DNA of 64,000 nucleotides, taken from NCBI GenBank assembly GCA_029215795.1, contig JARDYH010000001.1, positions 183,589,654 through 183,653,653 on the forward strand, in the 5' to 3' direction. Below, one piece after another: positions 23,053 through 34,300 of the stretch. A program made the position numbers and the translations under genes. The notes below the pieces were generated by a model. That model was not told where the DNA came from. It searched no databases and saw only the letters and a program-made list of their open reading frames with translations. The number at the start of each line of letters is the position of its first letter. The stretch's first letter is position 1. This stretch comes from Anniella stebbinsi (Eukaryota; Chordata; Lepidosauria; Squamata; Anniellidae).

Positions 23053-23581
23053 CTCTTATTTATTTCCCCTTATCTCTCTCCTTAGTGGCTAGTTTTATTT
23101 ATCTAATTTAATTATGTATATCCTACTCCTTTATGGATTTATATTCTGCTCCTTTATGTCCTGTAAGATGGCTAATAATAAACAAAATTAAAACAAACCC
23201 ATTTTCCATGCTTCTCCCATCCCAACCTAGACAAATTAACCACTAAAAGGGAAGGAATGTGGAGATAAAGAATGGACAGAGAAAGGCAGTCAGTGGCTCC
23301 TGTGTGTGTGGCAGGAGAGCTTCAGATTCCTCAACAGACAGAGTTCTCACATCATCACAGAGACATGCAGGCTCTAAGAAGGTAATTTACAGTACTCCTA
23401 AACAGGGCTTTCTACAGGAGTAGGGCTCAGGGATAGAGCCTTGCTTGTTCTGCATGTGAAAACCCCAAATTTGATCAGATTACAGGGGTTGGTGAGTTCT
23501 GGAGGCCCAAAGCCATTTGCCCCGCACCCACCCTGGCCTCCCCTCCCCATAGGCTGCTTACAGGTGCTAAAAGCAGAGGAA

Positions 23582-23614
<33 letters not shown>

Positions 23615-25995
23615 GCATCTGTAGCTGTTATGGAGTGGCAAAGGGGTCAAAATTAGTTTGCAAACAAGCTTATTTTGACCCGATCAGTGCTCACTGGCAG
23701 CAACGGACACTATTTTGTTAGTAAAAAAATAAAAAAATAAAGCAAGCTAATTTTGGTACAGTCACCATTTGATTGCATATGCAATGTTTTGGGGTCCCTT
23801 GAATTTTGGAAGTGGATTAAGGGCCACACTGGGGGGCTGAGGGGGGGATTGTGGCCCATGGGCTGCAGGTCCCCCCCAAATTACAGAATATCAGGTAATA
23901 CAGCTAAGAAAGACCCAAGTACTGCATCTATGCTTCCATTTTTGTACATATCTTTTAAAGATCAGCAGGGGCAGGATATCATTTTGAATTTTTGGCTTAA
24001 ACAGCGGAAATGTCTAACGATGGCATTGTTTGAGAAACCATATTGAGCAGGAGTGAGACAATTCCTTATATTCTTAGCTTGTCTAGAGAGACATGCTCAA
24101 TACTGTTCCTTTAATACAGGGGCATAGAACCTCAGACTCAGAGGCCAAATCTGGCCCTCTAGGTGTTCCAGTCCAACTCACTGGGATTCCTCAGAAGGCC
24201 ACACTCCCCCTGACCTCAGTGCATTTGAAATGCTTCTCCTAAAACTTAGTTACTGGCAGTAAGAGCTTAAATCTAAAGTATGCTAGCATTTCAGGGGGGT
24301 TGACCCAACACCTTTTGCCTTCTGCCCCACCCACCACTGGAACTTGAAAGCTTTTCCAAAATGGATGTCGGTCTTTAAGCTGAAAGAGGTTCTGCACCCC
24401 TGCTCTAATATGCAGGTAACAGAGACAGCTTTGTAAAACAGCCAAGCCTATAATCTCTTGTCAATTAAACCAGCTTCCTGCCCCGCCCATCACAGCAAAT
24501 GACCTCTAGAAAGGTGATGCTAAATGAGTTGCTCTTGGTCACAGTACTGGGGTGGGTGGAGTTAACTAGAAATAGCAAGTGCAGGGTAGTCTAATCAGGA
24601 TAGGAATTGTGGTGTACAAAAAGGGGGCGTTGACCTTTTCCTCTTGTGCTACCAGTCAAAAGACATTGAGCAGCAACTCCTTCCTTTTCTCCTTAATGGC
24701 AGATGCAGTGGGAAAACATGGAAGAGTTACAAACTGGAAACATCCTCTCCCCCCCCCCCCCCATCCCCCTGTAAGATTCTGTGAATGAAGTGAAGTGATA
24801 CACAACAAAAGCCTTGTTGTGGAATTAACCTATGTATCTATGTGGCATATCCAAACCTGTGATTTTCTGGAGACTAATTAAAAGCAGAACTGGAAAAGCC
24901 ACATTTGGAACAATGAGCTGCTGGCCAGGAAGGCTCTCCTCTAGAACAGAGAGAGCGCTCTTGTCCAGGAAACATAGAGTTGGATCCAGATTTAGATATA
25001 TGCAACTGGGCTGGCAGAAGAAGATTTCCCAGAGGAGCTGTGGAAAATCAGAATGGAGCGAAACTGGGTACCCAGCTGTAGCTGGTTGGAGCACCTTCAC
25101 CTGCCCCACACCTTTCCCCATTGGAGAGAATACAGGACTGGCAAAGCTAGCAAGGAGAGGAATCCCCATGTAGAGGAATCACCAATCATTGATCAGAAAT
25201 AACTGTTTCCAAGAACCCAGTTGTGTTCAGGCACTTGCTCAATGACATCAGCACAAGCCTATGTATTCAGGAGTCAGCCCCATCATTACCAATGGAGCTT
25301 CATGGGCATCCCACAGATTTTTTTTCCAGAGGGTGGGAGGCAAAACTGCTCAGTGGTCTGTGACTGTAATGCACACAGAAGCATTGCACCGCCACAACAC
25401 ACCTGTATATTTTCTTTGTGTGTCTGCTCATGTGTTGTTGCTTAGTCATATTCTCTCACATTTAGATCATGTAGTTCAACCTCCTGCTCAATGTCGGCTC
25501 TGAACTGCACAGCACAGCTACACTGCATGTTTTTTCCTGGAATTGCAGATTTTGTTCGAGTGAAAAAGAAAGGAGCCATGCCATGCCATGCCATGAGGGG
25601 CAAAAATCCAAAATCCACACTTGGGCAATAACCTTTTTTTAGAACCTACCAAAATTCCAAAAAATTGTACAAGCTTCCAAATTCTCCAGAACTTTTCATC
25701 AGGCTAAGTGGTACAAAAAGCAGGGGATGGAGGAAACAAGTCCCCAAATTTGACCAGTTGTTATGCCCATGAGAATGGCCAACTAATTCATTCAGTCTGG
25801 AAATCTGTTTTGAGAGTGGGTCTATCTAATCTGCCATAATACCTGGCGAAATTTTAGGACTTTGTTTCTTCCCCTGGAAGGATTTTTTGAAGGTTCTATT
25901 TTACTTTTCACTAGAACCCTGAGATCCACTAACTGGAACTTGATGCAGAAGAAATACACTTAGAATTAAGGTGTTCTTAAGGTTTTGTGACCCAC
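23053..25995. other. Non-genic interval with simple repeats
   Basis: No supported gene. Contains an (AAT)n tract at about 23581-23612, a C14 run at about 24750-24763 and four CCATG pentamers near 25576-25597. The opposite-strand open frames at 24825-25173 overlap each other and carry no recognisable domain. Confidence 0.5.
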
Positions 25996-26058
25996 CCAGA
26001 GGAATTAAGTTTTTGTGAACTGCCCAGAGAACTTTGCTATTGGGCAGTATAAAAACAT

Positions 26059-26098
<40 letters not shown>

Positions 26099-26100
26099 AT
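25996..26100 (+). mobile_element. L2 3' end with (AAAT)n tail
   Basis: Contains GTGAACTGCCCAGAGAAC and GGGCAGTATAAAAACA, followed by ten or more AAAT units at 26058-26100, as in the L2 copies ending at 20195, 34975 and 40350. Confidence 0.75.
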
Positions 26101-26666
26101 CTGAGTCCAGAAACTTGTTTTCAGCATCAGAATGGAAAGCGGTCACAGTCTTTCTGCACAAAAATCCATTCCTGGTTACCTCCAGCTTTCTTCATTTGGG
26201 CAGTATAATCTGGGATAGGGGTATTCATTTTGTTGTTGCTATTGCTAAACAATTGTTTGCCAGGATCATTGCTACTCTCCTGCATTAGATGCACCCAAAG
26301 ACCTACTAGTAGATGCAGATCTACCTTCCGCCCCCACTCCTGTTCTAGAGAGCCTGAAAGTTTGCACAATTTTGTGGAATTTTGGTTGGTCCTGAGAAAG
26401 GGGTTGCACAATTGTGATTTTTGTGTATGGTGGCACACTTAAAAAAAAAAAAAAAGACATGACAGCATCAGTCACCAGGCCTATTTCTGATAGACCTGGT
26501 GACTGAGCAGTGACAAAGTCTACTTCAAAAAGTTGTATACCGTTGTTTTTCAATAGGTAGACTTGGGTGTCCAGACAATGTCAATCAACTACACACCTTG
26601 AATTTCTCTAAAATATCCAACACACTAGGAGACTGGATAACAACACTGGACTACATTGCAGAGTTG

Positions 26667-26700
<34 letters not shown>

Positions 26701-27500
26701 GTAAATTGGAAATAACTACACTGGGATACTTTGCAAAGCTGGCATAACCCACACTATCTAAGCCACAAGCCTGATTCCAGTAATGTAGATATAGTAATGA
26801 TGAATTTTATCTGCATGCATTGTAAGTGTAATTTTTAAAATGTTTAAAATTCAGAAAAAAATATCAATAAGACCTAAGTCAGAAAGTGTTCTGCTCCTTC
26901 TCTTTACTTTTTTGGTAGATGCACTACTGTCCAATCTGAGCTACATTACAATCCTAGATTTCTGAATTGATTATTCTAGGCAGAAACCGCTTCTCACCAG
27001 GAAGGAGACCCGCATTCACCCTCAACCCCACAACAAGCCTTTAGAATGTACCAAGAAATTGAATGGGCAGAATAGTGGCTTCTTTTGCCTCAAATCTCAG
27101 GTTTTACATGGGCTAGAGATTTGCTTTAAAAAAAATGAAATCTGGGAATCTGGAGATTATGGTTCATCCACGGGGATATGCAACTGCCCACTGCCCCTCC
27201 CTGTGGATGCCCATGTGGCGCTTACTGCCAGGTAAGTGTGTATATGATTGCATCCTAAATGTAGCTAAACAGAATGTTTAATCATAAAGTTCAAACAAAA
27301 AAGCAAAGTGTTACACCAATTCTGCAACCATTACACCAAGTAGTTTCAGCCATCAGTAGTACTGAACTAGTTAACTGTGGCACAGCCAATTGTGGTAGTT
27401 TTTAAATCATTTTTTAATCATTATATGTCTCCAGAGGGGAGACCACAAAATATAAAAAAATCTATTGCTATCCCTGAGTCTGTGTTTAAAGAAAAAGTGT
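26101..27500. other. Intronic or downstream DNA of DRGX
   Basis: No exon recognised. Contains a poly(A) run at about 26440-26454, a short hairpin at 26468-26506 (TCAGTCACCAGG against CCTGGTGACTGA, loop about 11 nt) and a (CA)15 tract at 26669-26698. This is the intron between coding exon 5 and the unseen last exon. Confidence 0.55.
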
Positions 27501-27505
27501 CTTAC

Positions 27506-27618
27506 CTTTGAGGGATGCAACTTGTGATAAAGCCTGGGCATAGGTGGCTGTGTTGAGGAGGGTCCCTGGTAGACATGAGGGGAAAAAAGGTCCAGAAGGC
27601 CCAACTGCTCTGCTGAGG
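27506..27618 (-). CDS. DRGX: DRGX coding exon 5 (residues 136-174)
   Basis: A 113-nt exon with a strong acceptor (pyrimidine tract then TTCTTGCAG, 27619-27630) and a GTAAGA donor (27500-27505). It starts with the third base of the Ser136 codon and ends on the first base of codon 174. The encoded segment includes GPSGPFFPSCLPGTLLNTAT and YAQALSQVASLK, matching the post-homeodomain region of vertebrate DRGX as I remember it (there GPAGPFFPSCLPG and SHVASLKG). Low-complexity Ser/Pro and Ala stretches; no catalytic residues. The next exon was not found in 1-27500. Confidence 0.93.
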
Positions 27619-27779
27619 CTGCAAGAATGAAAAAAGAGATACAAACAAATCACTCTGTTGAATGTGCCCCGTCGCTAAGGCCCTTCAGGAGAGGATATAT
27701 GACTTTCTCATGCCATTGAGCCTCACAACTCTGTGAGAAAGATCAGTTTCCCCTACATTACCAATCATAGTCTCTACAC

Positions 27780-28630
27780 ATAATGCTGCCCATGAAGTCA
27801 GTCCTGAAACTTCACCTGGTTCAGAATGTAGCTGCCTGCCTGTTGATGGGTATAGGGTTATTAGACACACTTAATACTTTTTATGACACAGATACAGTGG
27901 CAACGAATTAAATCCACTTGCTTGCTGATAGTGACTTTTAAAACACTAAATGGTCTACAGCCTGAGGGCTTTATCACACCTACTATTTTTCCCTGGGTTG
28001 CTTCTGCAGGTTCCACCTCCGTTTCCTATGCAAGTCTAGTATTTTGAATCACACGTGGTCGGTATTGCTGCAATACCTCAGCTTGGCCTGTTGAACTTTG
28101 CCTGTTTCGGACTTTGCCCGTTCAGGTATAAATCGAAAGAGAAACTAAACACTGCGACCTCAAGGCGAGAGAGCAGCAGGACGGGGATGGCGTCATGTGA
28201 GTCCAGCGCTGAAGAAGTGGAGCAAAACTGCCCGTCTGATAACAACCTGAGTATCAGCATATGTTTTTTTCCACTATGTACCCCCTTGGGCTTTACAATC
28301 AGTCAATGAATCTTTCCTCCAGGTACCATAATTTTTAGGTCTCTGCAATGGCACTAGCTTACAGAATATCAAATCTCAAAAGGCTTAAATGGCATCACCT
28401 CTTGTCTTCTTTCAAAGACAAGTAGAAACATATCTGCTACATCAAGCTTTTGGAAGTTGAGCTTTTTATATGCATTGTCTATTACTACTAATTTTATTCT
28501 TCGTTCTCAGCTTATATTTCTTTAATTTATTATTTTATGGATGGATACATTTTAAATTATTATTTTGAAAAAAAAATAGTAAGCCACCATGGGGGTATGT
28601 ATTTTTTTTAAAATGAAAGGTAGTATATGA
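27780..28630 (+). mobile_element. L2-like LINE 3' remnant interrupted by MITE-A
   Basis: Sequence around 27810-27965 reads as the end of an L2/CR1-type ORF2 (LVQNVAACLLMG-like, then FKTLNGLQP). It resumes after the insertion at 28246 (EYQ...) and ends with a GTAAGCCACCATGGGGGTATG 3' UTR near 28580-28600. Heavily decayed. Confidence 0.6.
27967..28245. mobile_element. MITE-A copy 1 (279 bp)
   Basis: Flanked by CCTGAG at 27961-27966 and 28246-28251. Ends carry CTTTATCACACC and, inverted, TTATCAGACGGG. Removing it restores an L2 reading (NGLQ-PEYQ). A second copy lies at about 44250-44549, with the shared core CCTCAGCTTGGCCTGTTGAA. No coding role is likely, although part of the core is open in both copies. 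Confidence 0.65.
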
Positions 28631-28939
28631 ATATTCTTTTAAAATCTGAGGCTGAGAGACAGCCACTTGCTCAAGGCTGTTCAGTGATCCTAAATCTGGA
28701 CTTTAACCCAGGTCACTCATATCCAGATTACTCAGGCCTCTGGGTTGCATTAACTCATTTTTAGTCACACCATCTTGATGCCATTGGGCTGTGCGGCATT
28801 AGTTATGCCAGAGTAAGAGACTTCCCTGCCATGCCCATCTACCACCCACTCATTTGGTCTCTCTCTGTCTTTTAACAATAACAACTCACTCAGCTTTCAG
28901 GTCCTCAGCAGGCAGCAGCACTGGAAAGTCCCAAGGGAG

Positions 28940-30420
28940 GAAGTCATGTTAAGTCCTCTAGAGGGCTTTTCAGAAAACCCAAGCAGACAGAGAGGCTGCA
29001 AGGACAGATTCCCTTTTTAATGATGCCTAACGTGGAGTTTCCTTTCGTTATAGCAGCCACATACTGGGTTGAGATTTTCATTGAGCTGTCTACCGCAACC
29101 CCAAGATTGCTTTCTTGATTGGTAACTGCCAGCTCAGATCTCATCAGGTTATACTTGAAGTTGGGATTTTTTGCCCCAACACACATTACTTTAAACTTGC
29201 TTACACTGAAGTATATTTGCCATTTGGATGCCCATTCTCCAGTTTGGAGAAATCCTTTTGGAGCTCCTCACAATCCATTTTTGTTTTAACCACCCTAAAT
29301 AATTTGATGTCATCTGCAAATTTGATCACTTAACTGTTCGCTCCTAATTCCATATCATTTATGAACAAGTTGAAAAGCATTGGCCTCAATAAAGATCCCA
29401 GTGGGATCCCACTATTTACTTCCCTCCATTGGGAGAATTTGCCATTTATTCCTACGCTATGCTTTGTATTTTTTTTAACAAGTTATTGATCCATAAGAGG
29501 ACCTCTCCTCTTTTACCATGACTGCTAAGGAGTCTTTGGTGAGGGGCTTTGTCAATAGCCTTTTGGAAGTCCACGTAAACAAAGTTTACCAGGTCACCCT
29601 GTCTATATGTTGACTAAGGCTGCCTCTACAAGAGAGGTTTAAAGCTCTTTCAAGGCGCTTTAAAAATTTACCTCTACAAGAACAGAGCGCAAATCGGGCG
29701 TAGAGGCGCGTTATCTCTCCGATTATGCGCATTATCAAATGCGCGTTAAATTGCGAGTTTTATTTTGCTCCGGCCGTTAAAGCACATTTTGTCTATGTGA
29801 ACAAGCGCTTATGCGCATTAACTACTTGTAAAGCGCATTTTGGTCATCCCTTAATGCGCTTCGCCGCCTCTCGCCGCCTCTCGTGCATAGGTGTAAATGC
29901 GCTTCAGCGATTATGCGCATAATCGCCTAACCGGGTGCAAAAGCGAATCCTTGTAGAGGAGACCTAACACGCTCAAAGAACTCAGAAAGATTAGTGAGAC
30001 AGGATTTACCTTTGCAGAAGCTATGTCGATACTTTTTCAGCAGGGCTTGTCCTTCTTTATGCTTACTAATTTTATCTTTAATAATGCTTTCAACCAATTT
30101 ACCTGCAACATACATTAAGCTAACCAGGCTGGATCCTTTTTAAAAAATTGGTGTTACATTGGTCATCTTCCAGTCCTCTGCTACAGAGGCTGATCTTAGA
30201 GATGTGATGCGCATTTTGGGTAGAAGATCAGCAGTTTCGTATTTGAATTCTTTGAGAACTATAGGATGGATATCATCCAAGCCTGGTGATTTATTTGCTT
30301 TTAATTTGTCAATAAGGTTGAGAACTTCATCTTTTGTCACCACTATTTCCCTCAGTCTCCTAGACACCCCTTCTGAAAACATCAGTTCAGCATAGGCATG
30401 CACAGTACATTTCATTAGTG
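28940..30420 (-). pseudogene. CR1-type LINE ORF2, antisense, interrupted
   Basis: Minus-strand fragments: LIDKLKANKSPGLDDIHP (about 30245-30310), AGKLVESIIKDKISKHKE (about 30055-30110), SCLTNLSEFFERV (about 29969-30007), then after MITE-B copy 1 a segment QHIDRV and FVYVDFQKAIDKAPHQRLL (about 29530-29590), FADDIKLF (about 29295-29320), and a C-terminal part LGVAVDSSMKIS. It has stops and indels. It belongs to a CR1-group family distinct from the copies at 2.4 and 14 kb. Confidence 0.78.
29618..29964 (+). mobile_element. MITE-B copy 1 (347 bp, TAA duplication)
   Basis: TAA flanks both sides (29615-29617 and 29965-29967). Left end GGCTGCCTCTACAAG; right end CTTGTAGAGGAGACC, an imperfect inverted repeat. 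The body is packed with GCGCAT/ATGCGC motifs (about 11 GCGC tetramers) in AT-rich surroundings. It sits inside an antisense CR1 frame: excising it with one TTA leaves GAGCGTGTTAGTCAACATAT on the minus strand, an open CR1 reading (ERVSQHI). The 3-bp TWA-type duplication fits the PIF/Harbinger superfamily. That class is an inference. Confidence 0.75.
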
Positions 30421-31816
30421 TGCGCACCCAGGGAATCGGAGCAGTGAGGGGGGTGGGGTGGAAAAGCATGTAATTCCTTCCCTCCCTGCAACACTAATGG
30501 CCCTGATTGGGTGGGTTTGGAGCAGAGGAAGGGGAAGGGGCAGCAGTGGAGAAGGGCATTTTCCATCCAAGGCCTCCCATGGATCCTCCCTCTGCGGCCT
30601 CCTCCTCCACCTCCTTCCTTGCTCGCACATCCAAGAAAGGTTCAGTCAGCCACTCAAAGTGGGCGCCGCCACCACACCTTATCTCACCTCCCTACTTTGC
30701 CTGCCTGCTGCCAGGCAACTTACTTTTCCACATGCATACTTTCTGCTCAAGTATGGACGCCAGAGAGGTATCTCCACGGAGCTTTTACTCCAGTTCTACT
30801 CCACCCCCAAGTCAATTGTGTCAGATGACACACACTCCTCTCCATAACTAATGTGGCATTTTCCCCCTCTAAATCCATCCCCCCCAATTCATGTTGTGAC
30901 AGCTTCCCATTATTGCGGATTCAATGCAGTGTGGGAGTCCGTATGACCTCAGCTGGCTTCGGCATGGACTTGATGGAATTGGTGCTGATTAGCCAAAGGG
31001 AAAGTTGTGTGGGGAAGGGAAGGGTGAGAGCAGAGCGCTAAACATGGCTACCCAAAAGTAACTTTGCCGAGTACAGGAGTGGGGAGCCAGCCCTGCTACT
31101 TTGAAACTGTGCTGTTGCTAACATGAGCCCTATCACTGCCTTTCCACTCTTTACTGCTGCACTATTTCGCAGTTGTGGAGTTGTGCACTTAGGGGTGCCC
31201 CCCATAGCAGGGAGAGATAGGGGCACAAGGGTGGATGTTTGCATGTCTACTCAGGAGTAACTCCTCCATTTCACTTTATGAACATGCAAGTGATGTTGGT
31301 GGGGGGAGAAGCCTGTTGATTCAAAGCTTCATAGATACGAAGGAGCACAGCTGAGAGAGAGAGAGTGGGGGCCTGTTGATTTGAAGGTGTGGAGGTGTGT
31401 GGAGGCATCACCCTTTCACTGCTATAGAGCTGAGCAGCAGCAGCAGAAGAAAATACTTTCAGAGCCCCAAGCTTAGTCACTATTTGCTGTGCATTACAGC
31501 GGAGTAACCGATTCTGCAAAGTTTTAGGGCAGAATATTCCACATCCTGCTCATGTATCGTAGCGGTTGGCACTTGGCACCTGCAATGCTGTGGGTGAAAG
31601 CTGCACCATGTCGTTGGCTCCCTGGATGCAAGAAGAAGGCCTCACATTTCACATTAACATCAAAGAGAAGCTCTGGAGTGAGGATGCTGAAGTAGAATTT
31701 ATCAGCAATTTTAGTTCTATTCAATTTTAGCTCAATTGAAGCCGTAGGTTCTTTTGTTCTATTTTGTTCTTAATGTTACGACTATATTTTTTAAAAGGGA
31801 GAGGAAGAAAAATAAT
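30421..31816. other. Intronic interval, GC-richer patch
   Basis: Contains a G/C-rich block at about 30420-30700 with overlapping open frames and no domain signature, and a segment (about 30870-31100) resembling 11560-11870 (an AAGGGAAAG...GTGGGG block, then CTACCCA-AAGT...CGAGTACAGG). No exon recognised. This lies in DRGX intron c4-c5. Confidence 0.45.
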
Positions 31817-31932
31817 TAAGGATACAATCCTATACATGTTTAAACAGGGGGGGGGGGGAATCATACGGCTCCTGGCATTCCCCACCCAGGAATTGTTTTT
31901 TCTGCCTAAACATGCATAGGATTGTGTCCTTA
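31817..31932. mobile_element. 116-bp terminal-inverted-repeat MITE
   Basis: Left end TAAGGATACAATCCTATACA and right end (complement) TAAGGACACAATCCTATGCA form inverted repeats of about 26 bp with few mismatches, separated by a G13 run and unique sequence. Confidence 0.7.
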
Positions 31933-32423
31933 ATTTCAAATGTCACCATGTAAAAATGCTAAAAAAAACAGCACAAGCTTATGCATGTGATGCCTACTCA
32001 AATGCAAGTCCAATTTAATTCAATGATGCCTACTCCCATTCAAGGATACCTACTCCCAAGTAAGCCAAACCCACTATTCTGAATCTGATGTACTATTGTA
32101 TTTTGGCCCAATCCTATAATGAAAATGATATTTAAAAAGCTGCTAAACTGCATTCAAATACATGCATCTAAAATTACCACCACCACCCAAAAGCCATTTT
32201 GTTTTGTTTTGTTAGCTCTACATGTGCTAAATTAGCATGGTGTGCCATGACTAAAATGTATTATCCCCAGTTACAGATGTTGTGAACACTGTTCTTCTGT
32301 TGTAGGCACGTGGGCTTTTCAGGCCAACTGCCACTTCTTGCTCTGGATGACAAAAACTTATGCCATAGTAAAGATGTTATGCTACAGGATTCTTGGGGCT
32401 ATTTTGCTGCTGCAACAGACTTG

Positions 32424-32778
32424 GGTCCCCTCTACAAGGATTCGCTTTTGCGCCCGGTTAGGCGATTATGCGCATAATCACTGAAGCGCATTTACACCTA
32501 ATACCTCTGCACGAGAGGCGGCGAGAGGCGGCGAAGCGCATTAACGGATGACCAAAATGCACTTTACAAGTAGTTCATGCGCATAAGCGCTTGTTCACAT
32601 AGTCAAAATGCGCTTTAACGGCCGGAGCAAAATAAATCTCGCGATTTAACGCGCATTCGATAATGCGCATAATCGGAGCGATAACACGTCTCTACGCCCG
32701 ATTTGCGCTCCGTTCTTGTAGAGGTAAATTTTTTTAAGCGCCTTGAAAGAGCTTTAAACCTCTCTTGTAGAGGCAGGC
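32424..32778 (-). mobile_element. MITE-B copy 2 (355 bp)
   Basis: Reverse orientation of copy 1: left end GGTCCCCTCTACAAGGA, right end TTGTAGAGGCAGGC followed by TAA. The left flank is TTG, so one duplication has decayed. The same GCGCAT-rich body is clearly alignable to copies 1, 3 and 4. Confidence 0.75.
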
Positions 32779-33971
32779 TAACATGGCAAACCTTCTGCTT
32801 CCCTCAGTCCGTACACGTCACATTCTTTGTCACAGAGCTGCCCCTGGCTGTAGTTCCTCTTCTCCGTTCCCTTATTCCTTCTTTTGCTCCATTTGTTCAA
32901 TGTAAACTAACTTGCTCTTTCATCTCCTATGATTTATTTCCTTGTGCTGCTGCCATTATGTGTTCCGAATACCAGCCAGAACCCTAACTCTGACCTCACA
33001 AATGCTACCCACTTATTCAGCATGACTTTGCTTTGCTTTCCCAGCACTATCCTGTGTTCTCCTCTATCATCCTTTCTGCTGCTATCAGCTCACAATGATA
33101 CCATGGTGGAAGTCAGATGGATTTATTTCAATGTTTAGGATGGGGGGTCCTTGGGAACCCCTTGCGAGCCCCCATCCATCTTTTCAAAGTTCTACACAGT
33201 ACCTCGAATAACGATCTTCACCCTTTTTCAAGCAGGGGCCACTTTGCTCTAGGCAACGGTACTGGATGGCTTTCCCTGTCCATGGAGGGTTTCTTCCCCC
33301 AGCCATGCCCCAGTCAAATGGTGGTGATTCCAGTGCACTGGAATCACATGGATGCCTTTTGAGGCTTCTCCCATCCCCTTCCACATTGCCCAAGCAAGGC
33401 CTCGTCAGTCAGTCAGTCAGTCAGTCAGTCACCAGGCAGGTAAATTCTGAGAGGCTCATTCTTGGTCTTTGGATTAGGATTGATCTTTTTCTCATTGCTG
33501 TTCAGTGCTCCAAAATCTCCTAGCACAGTTCCACATTTTGCTTCTCTCTCTCCCAGTGCCTGCACAGGGCACCACTGCAGCTAGCCAATCCCACTGCTGT
33601 TTGCCCCTTGGGCTCCTCCCTTCACATCAAATTGGCTGATTGCTCCTGCCTTTTTCCTCTTTCTCCCCACCCCCAGCCGTTTTACAGCTAATGAGCAGCA
33701 GGTTTCCTAATTCCCCACCCCCAAACCACCTGCAGTTGCCCAGGAGACAGCAGCTGAAGGAAACAGCAAGACTACTCTAGAAAGCCACTGGTGAAACTAA
33801 GCAGCTACTGCAAAGAGAGAGAATGAGAGAGGGATGGATAGCCACACTTGAGGTGACAGAAAGTGGCCAGAGGTCCTCAAACCTTGCAGCGAAGAACACT
33901 GACCTAAAACATTGCTGATGCTAAAATCACATTAAGTCACGTGGTCAGAGCAAGAGAGGGCATCATCATAC
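32779..33971. other. DRGX intron 4, no feature
   Basis: No recognised exon. Includes a (GTCA)7 tract at 33404-33431 and a pyrimidine-rich stretch at 33540-33730. Confidence 0.5.
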
Positions 33972-34144
33972 CTTTGATGAATTTCCAGGCTCTCTTTCTT
34001 ATTCCTGGTTTGGTCAACTGCAGGGGGAGAGTTTAAATTCCTTCCTGGAGGGGTCACTTCAGATGGTGTTTCCTTAGGCCCTTCCTGATCAGAAGTCCCT
34101 CTCTCAGTTTTTCTCCATTTAGCCCTTCTATTCTGGAACCAGAC
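33972..34144 (-). CDS. DRGX: DRGX coding exon 4 (homeodomain helix 3)
   Basis: A 173-nt exon, residues 79-135 plus two bases of codon 136. The acceptor ends TTCTGATTCAG (34145-34155); the donor is AAAG then GTATGA (33966-33971). It begins with VWFQNRRAKWRKTER, recognition helix 3 of the homeodomain: W48, F49, Q50, N51, R53. Q50 marks the paired-like class that binds TAAT sites. It continues GTSDQEGPKETPSEVTPP and NLNSPP, which match DRGX rather than PRRX, ALX or VSX as I recall those proteins. The intron between homeodomain positions 46 and 47 is the conserved paired-class position. Confidence 0.97.
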
Positions 34145-34219
34145 CTGAATCAGAAAAGACAGAATCCATAGGCAGTCTTGCTTGGGCATCAAATAATAAT
34201 CATTGATGCAAATTTCCCT

Positions 34220-34300
34220 TCATAGAATCATAGAGCTGGTAGGGACCATTTCGGCCATGAAGTCCAACCCAGTGACAGAAGCCAGTTTTAAGTATCCCTT
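34220..34300 (-). mobile_element. CR1 3' end fragment
   Basis: Starts CATAGAATCATAGAGCTGG, the CR1 octamer tail read in reverse, followed by a diverged AAGTCCAACCC. Confidence 0.7.

Noticed and set aside
24750..24763. Homopolymer C and G runs here and at 15229, 31848, 44271, 47366, 50131 and 50852
   Set aside because: Length may be inflated by sequencing. Treated only as low complexity, with G-quadruplex potential mentioned for the promoter island.
33972..34144. Assignment of the homeobox to PRRX, ALX or VSX
   Set aside because: The flanking residues (DFDDGFLRRK before, SDQEG...EVTPP...NSPP after, and FFPSCLPGTLLNTATYAQAL in exon c5) fit DRGX specifically.
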